Of a stretch of 24,911 bases of DNA, positions 1 through 9,000 are shown one piece after another. The DNA comes from Pigoraptor chileana. Its lineage: Eukaryota; Opisthokonta; Filasterea. The translations under genes and the position numbers were made by a program. Within the stretch, counting starts at the first letter, position 1; each line of letters starts with the position of its first letter. Location of the stretch: positions 1 to 24,911 of the forward strand of contig CALSCR010004288.1 of the NCBI GenBank assembly GCA_943704495.1. The letters run 5' to 3'. Under the pieces are notes generated by a model that saw nothing but the letters and a program-made list of their open reading frames with translations, was not told the DNA's origin and searched no databases.

Positions 1-145
1 CAACACAGTCTTCGAGACCATGAGACTGTCTGCCTTGATCATTCTTGTCCTTGCCCAACACAGTCTTCGAGCACAACAGACTATCCGTCTTGATCATTCT
101 ATCCTTGCCCCTCAACACAGTCTTCGAGACAGACTCCTGTCTTTA
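1..145. repeat. 56-57 bp tandem repeat, about 2.6 units
   Basis: The 16-mer CAACACAGTCTTCGAG starts at 1, 57 and 114, and the bases between the copies (AGACTGTC, TTGATCATTCT, CCTTGCC) are also shared. The array probably continues left of the window. An open plus-strand frame across it is a by-product of the repeat. Confidence 0.85.
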
Positions 146-1009
146 TCAATCGGGGAAGTAGCGAAGCTGCAATCGGCTACTCGTGTACGCTCGGTGTTCG
201 GTGGGGACGGGGCTTGCGCGGAAGACAACACGTTGCCGCACGCATGCGCCTTCGTTGAGTGACAGTATACTAGGATAGATCACGTCGGCGCCCGCCTTTT
301 CGAGGGCGTGGCACACCCTTTTTGCGCTCTCTATCGACGTGAGATTGAGTTGTTCTTCTTGGAATATGACGTGTGCGCAGGTGGTAGTTGCAACCGTCCC
401 CCTGTACAAAACAGCCAGCCGTCCCAAAGCTGTCCTTTTCGTCGGCTCGAGCCACCTGAGAGCCAGAGGCCAGCGGGCCCGTGTAGGATGTATGCGAACC
501 GGCAAGGGTTGTCCATGTGTCTGGAAAACCCGCAAACGGCGACCGTGAAAATACTTTGGAAGGCGATCATCATCTGTAGGGATGATTCCCTTTGTACGAA
601 CAAAAGCGGCGACATCACGCCCCGTCGCGGCAAGAGCCTCTAGATTGCTGTGACGATCAAATAGCTCGCTGCCGTGACCGTTCACAATTGCACGCAATTC
701 GTTGGCGCACCCTGGAGCGACGCATTCGTTGATAACGTTGCCGCGCTCCCTACTTTCAACGCAAATTATGCGAACGTTAAGAGAAGTCGCAAGTTGTGCT
801 TGTCGTTGCACCGCTTTTGCATAGACGAAGCGCGTATAAATGAACACGCACATCTTTTTTGTCGCTGCCCGGACGATCGTCGTATGCGACGCAATGCTTT
901 GCAGTTTCGTTGCAAGGCTTGCGGTAACTTTGGCAACAATACTCGCAGTTTCATGCAGTCGCTGATTGACGTCCATGTCGCAACCAACGTCCGCCTCGTC
1001 CGCATCCAT
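146..1009 (-). CDS. Hypothetical protein, 287 aa
   Basis: This is the longest open frame in the first kilobase, with an ATG at 1009. I do not recognise a family. The N-terminus is acidic (starts MDADEADVG) and the body is mixed and globular-looking, with no clear membrane segment or signal peptide. The frame stays open upstream of the ATG for 13 plausible codons back to a TAG at about 1050. The bases just before those codons (GATTAG) could be a 3' splice site, so this may be the last exon of a longer gene. The 3' end lies directly against the 56-bp tandem repeat. Antisense frames of about 100 codons overlap it, so the coding strand is not certain. Confidence 0.4.
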   Translation of the reverse strand: MDADEADVGCDMDVNQRLHETASIVAKVTASLATKLQSIASHTTIVRAATKKMCVFIYTRFVYAKAVQRQAQLATSLNVRIICVESRERGNVINECVAPGCANELRAIVNGHGSELFDRHSNLEALAATGRDVAAFVRTKGIIPTDDDRLPKYFHGRRLRVFQTHGQPLPVRIHPTRARWPLALRWLEPTKRTALGRLAVLYRGTVATTTCAHVIFQEEQLNLTSIESAKRVCHALEKAGADVIYPSILSLNEGACVRQRVVFRASPVPTEHRAYTSSRLQLRYFPD

Positions 1010-1399
1010 CCCAATGTTCGCCTGTTCAACTTCCGTATCGATGTTTTCCTAATCTTCTTCCCCAATGTGCGAGTGCCAAATCGTGGCTTCGTTCGTAATC
1101 GTTTTGTCTATCTTTTTCAACCGTTCATTTTTTTCCTAATGTCGTGCAAGTGAGACACAGTCGAAGAATGGTTATGGATCAAAGATCTTAAAGGTGGTAT
1201 TGATGACCGTCATTTCAAACGTAAAGTGGACATGGGATTTTACATACTGAGAAATTATTGGGAAAATCAAAGGAATCGTTGATTTACAGAGGGCGCCTTA
1301 TTTAACGCACCCTTAGCACACATAAACTGCGGAAGCGTAGTGCTGTCTAAGTGAGCATTTGTGTGAATGTTCACTTAAAACGTTTGATTGATCACGTGT
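1010..1399. other. Intergenic; one strong hairpin, otherwise nothing recognised
   Basis: No convincing gene is seen. The only clear structure is an inverted repeat at 1348-1377 (listed separately). The base composition is more AT-rich than the flanking coding sequence. Confidence 0.5.
1348..1377. other. 12-bp inverted repeat with 6-nt loop
   Basis: TAAGTGAGCATT (1348-1359) and AATGTTCACTTA (1366-1377) pair along all 12 positions with a single G-T wobble around the loop TGTGTG. It lies about 25-50 bp beyond the 3' end of the decayed transposase. It could be a remnant of a transposon end or a transcript 3' hairpin; the sequence does not decide. Confidence 0.6.
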
Positions 1400-2075
1400 G
1401 AGAAGTAATTTTAAGCTGCGTGGAAGTCACTTGTTTGATGGCATCTTCAAGACTTGCATAGTTGCTTCACAAGTGACAGCACTGCGTCTGACTTGCAGAG
1501 CACTTTACCCCCCTGTGGGTGGCGACATTTATGGATTGCCGTGCTCTGAAATGGCTTTGATTTGTGCAAACACCATTTCGATTGGGTTTAATTCTATTGT
1601 ATGGAATTGTGTACTTGATTGCATGTTTTGGCGTAGTTGGTTGCTGCACGAACGCTAAAATCTTTGAATGATGAATCCGCACATTGTCCATGATTATGAC
1701 GATTTCGGTTTTAAACATGTACCGAGTGTAATACGAAGTATCAGGCTCGTGCATATGTAAGACTTCTATTTTTGATCCAGAGTGCGATTTTGGTCACACT
1801 GAAGCAAGACACGTCCGATCATGTCCGTTCTTCGTCAACACAGTCACGGGCACGTTGGCGCTCTGCGACCGTGTGGAATATGAAGTATGAAGCACGATGG
1901 ATAACAAGGATAGCGATTTGATATTGTATGTGCTGACTTGAGTTTTGATTCACTTTGAAGACTCGTTTGTTGTTATAAGGACTTGGTTCGCCTCGTCTTT
2001 TTTTGCCAAATAAGTATTGCGTTCCTTTAGTTTTCGTTGAAGAATTATATACCGTGTACATAAAAGCCACTGTTA
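1400..2075 (-). mobile_element. Decayed Tc1/mariner (IS630 superfamily) transposase
   Basis: Read on the minus strand, the region contains the signature blocks of a DDE transposase in the right order. A basic GKKRRGEPSP block (about 1990) corresponds to the segment after the first catalytic Asp. IVIIMDNVRIHHSK (about 1660-1705) carries the second Asp. YTIPYN is followed, in another frame, by ELNPIEMVFAQIKAIS (about 1550-1595), which carries the third acidic residue. SLEDAIKQV (about 1420-1450) matches the usual C-terminus. The blocks fall in different frames, so at least two frameshifts and a stop have accumulated. The N-terminal DNA-binding part is missing and no terminal repeats were identified. 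It is a plain cut-and-paste DNA transposon remnant. Confidence 0.8.
1765..1795 (-). repeat. Dispersed 31-bp repeat, copy 1 (inside transposon relic)
   Basis: On the minus strand this reads GACCAAAATCGCACTCTGGA followed by TCAAAAATAGA. Near-identical copies lie on the plus strand at 5699-5728 and 5849-5880. The shared sequence ties the 5.7-5.9 kb region to the transposon relic. Confidence 0.8.
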
Positions 2076-2229
2076 ACAGACCACGTAACGCTATGCACGC
2101 AATTCAGGGTTGCAATGCTCTGTGGTTCCTTTTTTGCTCTCATTATGAATCGCTGCTCTACAGACCAACAAATTTTTTAGCACATAACATAAATAATACT
2201 CTTTGATATATAGTATTTCAGTTGAGTGT

Positions 2230-2545
2230 GTGAGAGAGAGGGCAGATTAATTCCAAACGACAGTCTCTCGTCCTCAAAAACTTTCCGCGGGGAGGCAAAT
2301 TGATTCGAAACGACAAGTCTCTCATCCTCCAAAACTTTTTGCGAAAGGAGCAGAGTGATCAAATCGACAGTCTCCTGGCCCCCAAATCAGGGACAAATTG
2401 TTTGAAAACGACCATGACAGTCTCTCATCCTCAAACAGATTTCGTGGAAAGGCAAAATGACTAAGAACGAGTGTCTCGCATCCTCAAACCGTTTGCCTGG
2501 AAATGCGAAATGATTTGAAAACTACAGTCTTTCGTCTTCAAAAAA
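2230..2545. repeat. Degenerate satellite array B1, units of about 60-65 bp
   Basis: About five degenerate units share the core CAGTCTCTCGTCCTCAAAA, then CTTT..GCG, then GGCA-A-TGATT-GAAACGA. The same consensus recurs at 4610-4925, around 5500-5560 and at 13315-13405. A related form occupies 22815-23875. Confidence 0.75.
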
Positions 2546-2796
2546 GGTTCCGTAACTCGAGGCTAGCGCATTATCCATCTCACATTACATTCATAGTTCT
2601 CGGGGCAAACACGACACCGTTTTGGATCGTTGTCAATTACCACGCCACACAGCAACGGTCACAACTTGGAAACCTATACTGTACAGCCTTTTCAGCGGCC
2701 AAACGGCTTCATGATAAGTTACGGAGAGCTTGAAACGGAAACGAAATTCGTGTTATGCAAACACACAATGGTCGGAGTCGAGTCGTAAGTTAGTCA

Positions 2797-4428
2797 CTAA
2801 GCGAATTGCAATCCAATCACAGAACAGACCTCACGTAGGCGATTTTGCGCGCCTTCGTTGGTCGCATCGCGTGGATGCCATCGAGGTTCCCTCATGTCAG
2901 CCCAGGCTCGCGACGTCTGGAATGGTAGAATCGCGTTAAAGGCGTAAATCCACCTCGCGTTTCGGACTACAAGACGGCGACGCTGCTCGCCAACACTGGC
3001 GAGCGCGACTTCTCGAGAAATTAGCTCGCATGCCTCCCGTACATACTTGCACGCGTCCGATACGCCGCATCGGAACCACTCGCTTTCACGCCCGCCGGTA
3101 GCCCACACGTTGGCAAATCTGACACGTGCGCTTCCGTTGCGCACAAGTGCGTCGTGCGCCAAAGCTTCCGCTCTGACGCAGTCGAGGGTCCAGAAAATGC
3201 CGTCGACCCGCAAGTGCGGATTGTAGGTTTGCGCAGTGCGGAAGCGCTGAAATGCATCCTTGGCTCGCCCAACCTTGACCTCACTTCCCACGCTGCCCGA
3301 TAATACGTAAACAAAGCCAACTTTTCTCTGCTCTGTGGTGTTGTCCCTGGAACTGCTTGTATCGCACGGTGCATCTCGATCACTCTCGCCGCTGGCCTCG
3401 TTATTGTCCTGATTGTCAGCAGGCTGGTCTGTGTCCTTGTCAGTGACGTGGCCGCCGTTGTGGCCTTCGCGGTGGCCGTCAGTGTTGCCCTCTCTGTTGC
3501 CGTCGTTGTAGCCCTCGCTGTGGCCCTCGTTGTAGCCCTCGCTGCGGCCCTCTTCGTAGCCCTCGTTGTGGCCCTCTTCGTAGCCCTCGCTGTAGCCCTC
3601 TTTGTAGCCCTCGCTGTGGCCCTCCTCGTAGCCTTCGCTGTGGCACTCATCTTTGTGTTCTTCGTTCGCCTCGGTGTAACTATCGTCGCAGCCTTCACAG
3701 CCATCGTTGTGTTCATCATCCGCTACGTTGTCGACATCCGCAGGGCGCCCCGGCTTGGTCGGCAGAACCGGGATTCCGTGTGCGATGCGCAAATCGTTGA
3801 TCTCAGGGTTCGTTAGCTTAGCAGAACAAGCGGATGAGTAATGGTAGCGAATGCCGTGGTAATTCGCTCGAAATCGACCTTTCCGACAGCCCTCGATATT
3901 GCACTGTATATACCGGTCGCTGTTTGCGATTGGCTGATTACCTCTTTCCATCCCAGTCGCAGACGGTCCCGCGATGTCAGCTGTTGCAAACGGTGTTCCG
4001 ACGGTCGCACGCGAACGCGATGGCACAGTGTCTGTGGCACGCTGCTTGCCTGTATTTCGCCCAGTGCGTTTTGGGACGTCAGATGTGGACGGCAGCGGCA
4101 GTGACGTCGATACCGCTGCCGAAGCTCCCATACCGGCGGCAGCGGCATCGCCGACGTCGAGCGCCGACTTGATCCCTGCAACCGCGAGCAATGACGTCGA
4201 GAGCACTGGCAGCGGAAGTACTGGTATCGGGAGCACTGGCGTCGGCATCTCGAACGCCGCACTGTCAACGGCATCAGCTTCGCGAGCATCTGCATCGGGA
4301 GCAACTCCATCGCGAGCAACTCCATCGCAAGCATCTTCATCGCGAACATTGCCACCGGGAGCATCGCCATCGCGAGCAATGATATCGTTGTTGTCCATTG
4401 TTGTTCTTTTCAACTTGGTTGAATTCAT
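2797..4428 (-). CDS. GIY-YIG (T5orf172/MUG113-like) domain protein with zinc-finger-like segment
   Basis: This encodes 543 aa. I chose the ATG at 4428 (AAGAAAATGAAT, A at -3); another in-frame ATG is at 4398, and the frame upstream to 4533 has no ATG. Residues about 1-165 are low-complexity (acidic, then Pro/Ser/Ala-rich). Residues about 170-230 hold a Cys/His cluster (C-x4-C..HGIRYHYSSAC) resembling a C2H2-type finger. Residues about 256-329 are 15 tetrapeptides of the form (E/D)G(Y/H)x. Residues about 368-455 are the T5orf172 form of the GIY-YIG fold: GFVYVL (GIY), VKVGRA (YIG), RFRTAQTYNP (Arg), AEALAHDAL (Glu) and ESEWF near the end. GIY-YIG enzymes cut DNA; members of the T5orf172 group have mostly unknown targets. 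Nuclease activity is inferred from the fold only. Confidence 0.85.
   Translation of the reverse strand: MNSTKLKRTTMDNNDIIARDGDAPGGNVRDEDACDGVARDGVAPDADAREADAVDSAAFEMPTPVLPIPVLPLPVLSTSLLAVAGIKSALDVGDAAAAGMGASAAVSTSLPLPSTSDVPKRTGRNTGKQRATDTVPSRSRATVGTPFATADIAGPSATGMERGNQPIANSDRYIQCNIEGCRKGRFRANYHGIRYHYSSACSAKLTNPEINDLRIAHGIPVLPTKPGRPADVDNVADDEHNDGCEGCDDSYTEANEEHKDECHSEGYEEGHSEGYKEGYSEGYEEGHNEGYEEGRSEGYNEGHSEGYNDGNREGNTDGHREGHNGGHVTDKDTDQPADNQDNNEASGESDRDAPCDTSSSRDNTTEQRKVGFVYVLSGSVGSEVKVGRAKDAFQRFRTAQTYNPHLRVDGIFWTLDCVRAEALAHDALVRNGSARVRFANVWATGGRESEWFRCGVSDACKYVREACELISREVALASVGEQRRRLVVRNARWIYAFNAILPFQTSRAWADMREPRWHPRDATNEGAQNRLREVCSVIGLQFA
3455..3637 (-). repeat. 12-bp coding minisatellite, tetrapeptide repeat
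   Basis: Fifteen consecutive 12-bp units encode (E/D)G(Y/H/N/R)x within the GIY-YIG protein. On the plus strand the same DNA reads as repeated Val-Ala-Leu, which falsely suggests a membrane protein. Confidence 0.9.
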
Positions 4429-4609
4429 TTTCTTGTAAGAGAATATGAAAAACTGACCACGCTTAACAAGGGTCGGCCAACAAAAGCACCCCGGATGGTT
4501 AGACTGCTTACGGACCACGGCACGGCCAAACAAAGGGTGGTCACATGATCAATGGCTGCTAGAACGGGCCCGCGTTGACCGTTTTCATTTTCATTTGCGG
4601 CACGTTTCG

Positions 4610-4925
4610 TATCTCTAAAAGTTTAGTGCGGAGCAGATCCAAACGACGTCTCTTGCCCTCTAATAGTTTCGTACCGAGGGGCAAACTGATTCAGAACGAG
4701 TCCCCTTGCCCTTTCACATTTCGCGTAGGTGCAGACTGCTTCGAATTCACAACGACAGTCTCTCGCCCTCAGTAAAACTTTTCGTGAAAAGGCAGACTGA
4801 TAGAAAACGACAGTGTCTTGCCCTCTAACAGTCACGTGCGGAGGGTCGATTGATTCAAAACGACAGTCCCTCGCCCATGTTAGAAAACTTTCGCGGAGAG
4901 CTCGAGGCAGACTCATTCAACTGAT
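4610..4925. repeat. Degenerate satellite array B2, units of about 60 bp
   Basis: About five units share the core AACGACAGTCTCTCGCCCTC, then TAA-AGTTTCG, then a G-rich GGCAGACTGATT. The array lies about 180 bp upstream of the GIY-YIG gene start and runs directly into the 59-bp tandem that follows. Confidence 0.8.
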
Positions 4926-5165
4926 CGACAGGCGAAAAACTGGTCAATTTCGCCCAACGAGACACCCCTCTTCACAGTTTTGGGCGAAAGACGAGTTGAT
5001 TCCGCCCAACGCGACTCCTCCGTCTAAATCTTAGCTGTTTGGGCAGAAGACGAGTTGATTCCGTCCAACGCGACTCCTCCGTCTAAATCTTAGCTGTTTG
5101 GGCAGAAGACGAGTTGATTCCGCCCAACGTAATTGCCCTCTTTACCGTTTGGGCATAGAGGACGT
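4925..5165. repeat. 59-bp tandem repeat, about 3-4 units
   Basis: GACGAGTTGATTCC starts at 4990, 5049 and 5108, an exact 59-bp period. The middle units differ at only a few positions, so they are recent. The outer units are degenerate. The order of blocks (ACTC..CTC..GTTTGGGCAGA..GTTGATTCCGCCCAACG) resembles that of the B-type satellite next to it. Confidence 0.9.
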
Positions 5166-5654
5166 GTAAGTTTCAGATCGAAGCACCCCATTCCAGAGCA
5201 CTACAATTCATAATTGAACACTTTACGCAAAACACGCCATGAATTGCGACGAATTTTTCCACACTAACGCCGACTGCAACGCTTTTTTTCCACAGACGCC
5301 GACTCAGTTCGCAACGTACACCATTGCCAGCCGTTTGCAAACAGTTGGACATAGCGTATCGGAGGCGCACGTGTTAGCTTTTCAGCCGGACCGTTTTCAG
5401 CCATGGCACCGTTTGTGAGAAGACGACTGGAATTGGGCGGAGTGATTGAATCGCGATCAGAACAACATTTAATTGTCCGCTCTCAGGCTGAAAAAACTCA
5501 TGGAGGGATCCTCAAATGTTTCTGGGGAGGCAGAGTGATTTAAAACAACAGTTTCGATTTAAAACAACGCAGTTTCAAGATTTCAGGAAGTTTTCGAGAG
5601 GGGAGATTTCATAATTTGTAACCAAAGTGATTTCATAACTAAGGGGCAATTTCT
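5166..5654. other. Intergenic; one stray satellite unit
   Basis: No gene is convincing here. Around 5500-5560 a single degenerate B-type satellite unit is visible (CCTCAAATGTTTCTGGGGAG, then GCAGAGTGATTTAAAACAAC). Short open frames on both strands near 5170-5410 have no recognisable family. Confidence 0.5.
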
Positions 5655-5930
5655 TTGTGGACCCATTCCGGGGATGTCGTTTGTTCGAGTTCGAGTTCGA
5701 CCAAATCGCACTTTGGATCAAAAATAGATAAGAGGGGTTTCATATCTCAGTCTGTCATCACAATGGACTTCGTTATCCACACGGCCACGGTGCGGCAACA
5801 TGTTTCAACGAAGAACGAAGTTGCGCGCACTTGCCCGAGTTTAGATTTCGACCAAAATCGCACTCTGGATCAAAAATTGAGGTGTTATATATCGCTGTCT
5901 TCCGTCACATTGGAGACCGCGGACAAAACG
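5655..5930 (+). repeat. Fragment related to the Tc1/mariner relic
   Basis: Two copies of the dispersed 31-bp sequence lie at 5699-5728 and 5849-5880. Upstream of the second copy, CAACGAAGAACG matches GACGAAGAACG at the same relative place in the transposon relic near 1830. Both copies can be read as PKSHSGSKIEVL. No DDE motif remains. The region abuts the 3' end of the helicase gene. Confidence 0.55.
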
Positions 5931-6019
5931 AGATTTGCGGACAGTCGCTGTATTTGGAATTGCAACTAACTGTATTTTCACAACACACACATATATCCAC
6001 AGTCAACACACAAACGACA

Positions 6020-9000
6020 TCAAAAGAAACCGTGAATGTCATGCGCAATCATGTTTGCGTTCACTTCCCAGTTTGGTGGAGGCAGTTCTCCTCCCACATC
6101 TGCGAGAAACTGCGTTGCGATGCTGTTTCCCACGACGAGAGTGTGGTTGTCCCCGCCAATGACAGCGCCACAGTCCGGACACGTCGACTGCTGCATCGCA
6201 CCCCCGCATGCATCGACATAGTAGACATGGCCATTCGGACAGCTCTTCCAGTGACCCCCAAAACTACCGACACCGTAACCTCCCATACCAGACATTGCGG
6301 CGAACACCGCCCGTTTCTCTTCTATCGTCAGCGACGCCTTTGCCTTTCCGATTCGCTCGAGCATCCGGTTCAGCTCGTCCCGCGCTTCCAACAGGCTGGC
6401 GTTGCCCACATCCGCCAGAACACTCTTCGCGTCAGCAAGTGCGCGACGCATATATTCGCCCTGCAGCGAGGCCACTTGCGACGCAATTTCAGCCATCACA
6501 AGATGGCCTTCGGCGGCGACCAACAGACCACGCTCGCATTCAACGCGCGCACCGGATTCGCGAGACACACGACTGTGCTCGACACTCATGTCGACGAGCG
6601 CCGTGTATGCTTTCTTCACCGCGTTTGTGGCGGCAGTGAGGTCAGTTGCATCCGGCTTGCCTGCCGTCCTGCTGGGGATGTGCGCAACAGGATCGGCGGC
6701 GACAATGCTCACTCTCTTTGCCACGACGCCCGAGATGGCAAGACTCGCAGTCGCACACCTGAGTGCGGCCATATAGAGGCGGCACACGGGCTGCCACAGT
6801 GGGGCAACACGCAAGGACGGCGCAGCGCCGACTCTTTGGCTTGCAATCACCTCGAGCTCATACACACGTTGCGGCGGGGAGTTCCTCTCGCTTGCTGCGG
6901 CGTCGTTGATGCACTGTTGAAGGGTCTTATCCATGAACAATGCAATTTTCTGTGCTTTCTTCATGTCGCCACTGTCTCCAGTCACGTGGGTGCCGTCAAC
7001 GTCGACTTGAGCGCGCACGAATTGGGCCTCCTTTTCGTGTGCGGCAGCCGTCAGTTGGGCCTTGCGCAGAAAGAGAATGCCCGCGCGGCGCATGTCGATC
7101 GCCTTGAGCGGGCGCCCGTACCGCAAAACCCCGGATATGGGGACGCGGCACAGTGGGCACGTCGCCCTTTTGGCGAGATCATCCAGCTCGTTGTCAGAGA
7201 TGGCACTGATATTCTTTGCGGAAATCCATTTCTCGGTGTCATCACGCCCGTAAAACATGTTCATGCCCAGCTGCAAGTCGAGATGCGCTGTGGTGAATGC
7301 GTGGTTGCATGCTAGGATGACAAGCGGTGGGTCCTTGCCGGTATTGTGCTCGGCGAGCGTTGTTGACGTAATGAACTCGACCACGCAGTTGCCGTTGTCG
7401 CTGCCGTTGTTGCGCGCACATTCGGGACAATGTATTTTGTCGGCGCATCTCTCTCCACACACGCATGGGCACGCATGACCGCAGAGAAGGGTCTTGGTGC
7501 AGCGATAGTCGCAGGGAAGTCGCTCACACGGCACGGCGCATGGATGCAAGCAGACTAGCCGGCCACTTCCCGGATGATCCGATGTGCACGCCCACGCACA
7601 CTCGGCTTCGGCACAGGGTGCGCACGCGACACTGCATTGCTCTGTGCACCGCGAGTGGGCACATGCAATGCGACAGCTACTTGAACACGGCGGACAATCG
7701 CTGGCTGCATGGCAGCTGCCGCCTCCGCATGTATGACCGCAAAGCGGCATTGTCCGGGTACAGTGCTGCGTGCACGGCCCCGAGTGCGACGTGCGTGTGT
7801 GCAGACTGCTGATGCGCACCTCCCCGCTATCTCCGGCAAGCGCCAGCGCCGTTGCGTGCGTACACGTGCCACATGTACTCCTACACGCGTGTGCACATGG
7901 ATCCCTGCCATGTCCACACGGCGCGCGGCAATCGAAAATGTGTGCTTTGTTTGCTTCGCCGATGTGTACCGTTGCCCTGTTCCCGTCTGCAATGGCCTCG
8001 CACAATTCCTCAAACTCGCCGCGGAGACAGCACTTCAGTTTACCAGCGTGTCCGCAGGCGGGAAACGTGACATCAACCAACAAGTCGCATTTGAGTGTTG
8101 TGACATCCTCGTGACACTTTGCATCCTTTGTGTGGCCACAGGATAGTGTACGTTTTTCGATCTTGTTGCACTTTGTGGGGCACTTTTGTCCGCACAATTT
8201 GGGGCATGGGTGCTGGCATAGTTGTAAGAGGCGCGTACATGTCTCCTTGCACACGCCCGCGGGATCGTGATCGCGGTTGTCGGGGTGGCACGTGAGGGCG
8301 CACTTGTGGCCGCACTTCATCCGGGCGTTGCAACTGAGAGTGCATCCGCCGTCCTTGCAGAAGCTCCTGATTTGTGTTGGCGTTGAGACCTCGGTGATTG
8401 TTTGGTGGTTGTCGCAGCGAAGGGGGATGGATCGGACAACCGCATTACCGTCGCGCATCAGCTGGAGAACGCCTTTGAACATGCTCTCTCCCTGGCGCTT
8501 ATCGACGGTGCGCGATGATCCGAGGACAAACATTGCGTGCTTTGCGCGGGAGAGCATCACATTGACGCGGTTTGATGTCTTGAGAAAGCCGATTTGGCCC
8601 TCGTCGTTGCAGCGCACGGTCGAGACGAAGACGAGCAGCGCCTCTTCGCCCTGAAAGTTGTCCACCGTTGACAGCCGAACGCACTCGCGCAGGGAGACTG
8701 CTGTTGGTCCGCCGTCATCCACTTTGCTTTGCCCTGCCTTGTCGTTTGCTTTGCCCTGCTTCCCCGCGCCCCCGGAGCCTCCCATTGCACCCGACGACCG
8801 TGTGTTGTCCCTGTTCCCAATGTCGGTGTTGGTTGTGCTCTCTTCCCCATCAAACAGCCCAAGGCCGAGCTCTTCGGCGTCACCGTCCGACAGCCTCACC
8901 AGCATGCGCTCACGGGTGAGCTTCTCGCGCAGCACGAGCAGCTGCCCCGTGTACGTTGCCAACACGGCTATGTCGTCCGGCTTGTATCCCTGCTTGACGG

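Noticed and set aside
3448-3816. Hydrophobic plus-strand frame resembling a membrane protein
   Set aside because: Its Val-Ala-Leu strings are the reverse reading of the 12-bp tetrapeptide minisatellite in the GIY-YIG gene.
5831-7315. 494-codon plus-strand open frame
   Set aside because: It lies mostly antisense to the C-terminal Cys-rich and RZ part of the ZNFX1-like gene, whose motifs fix the minus strand as coding. Its own translation shows no domain, and it starts within transposon-related sequence.
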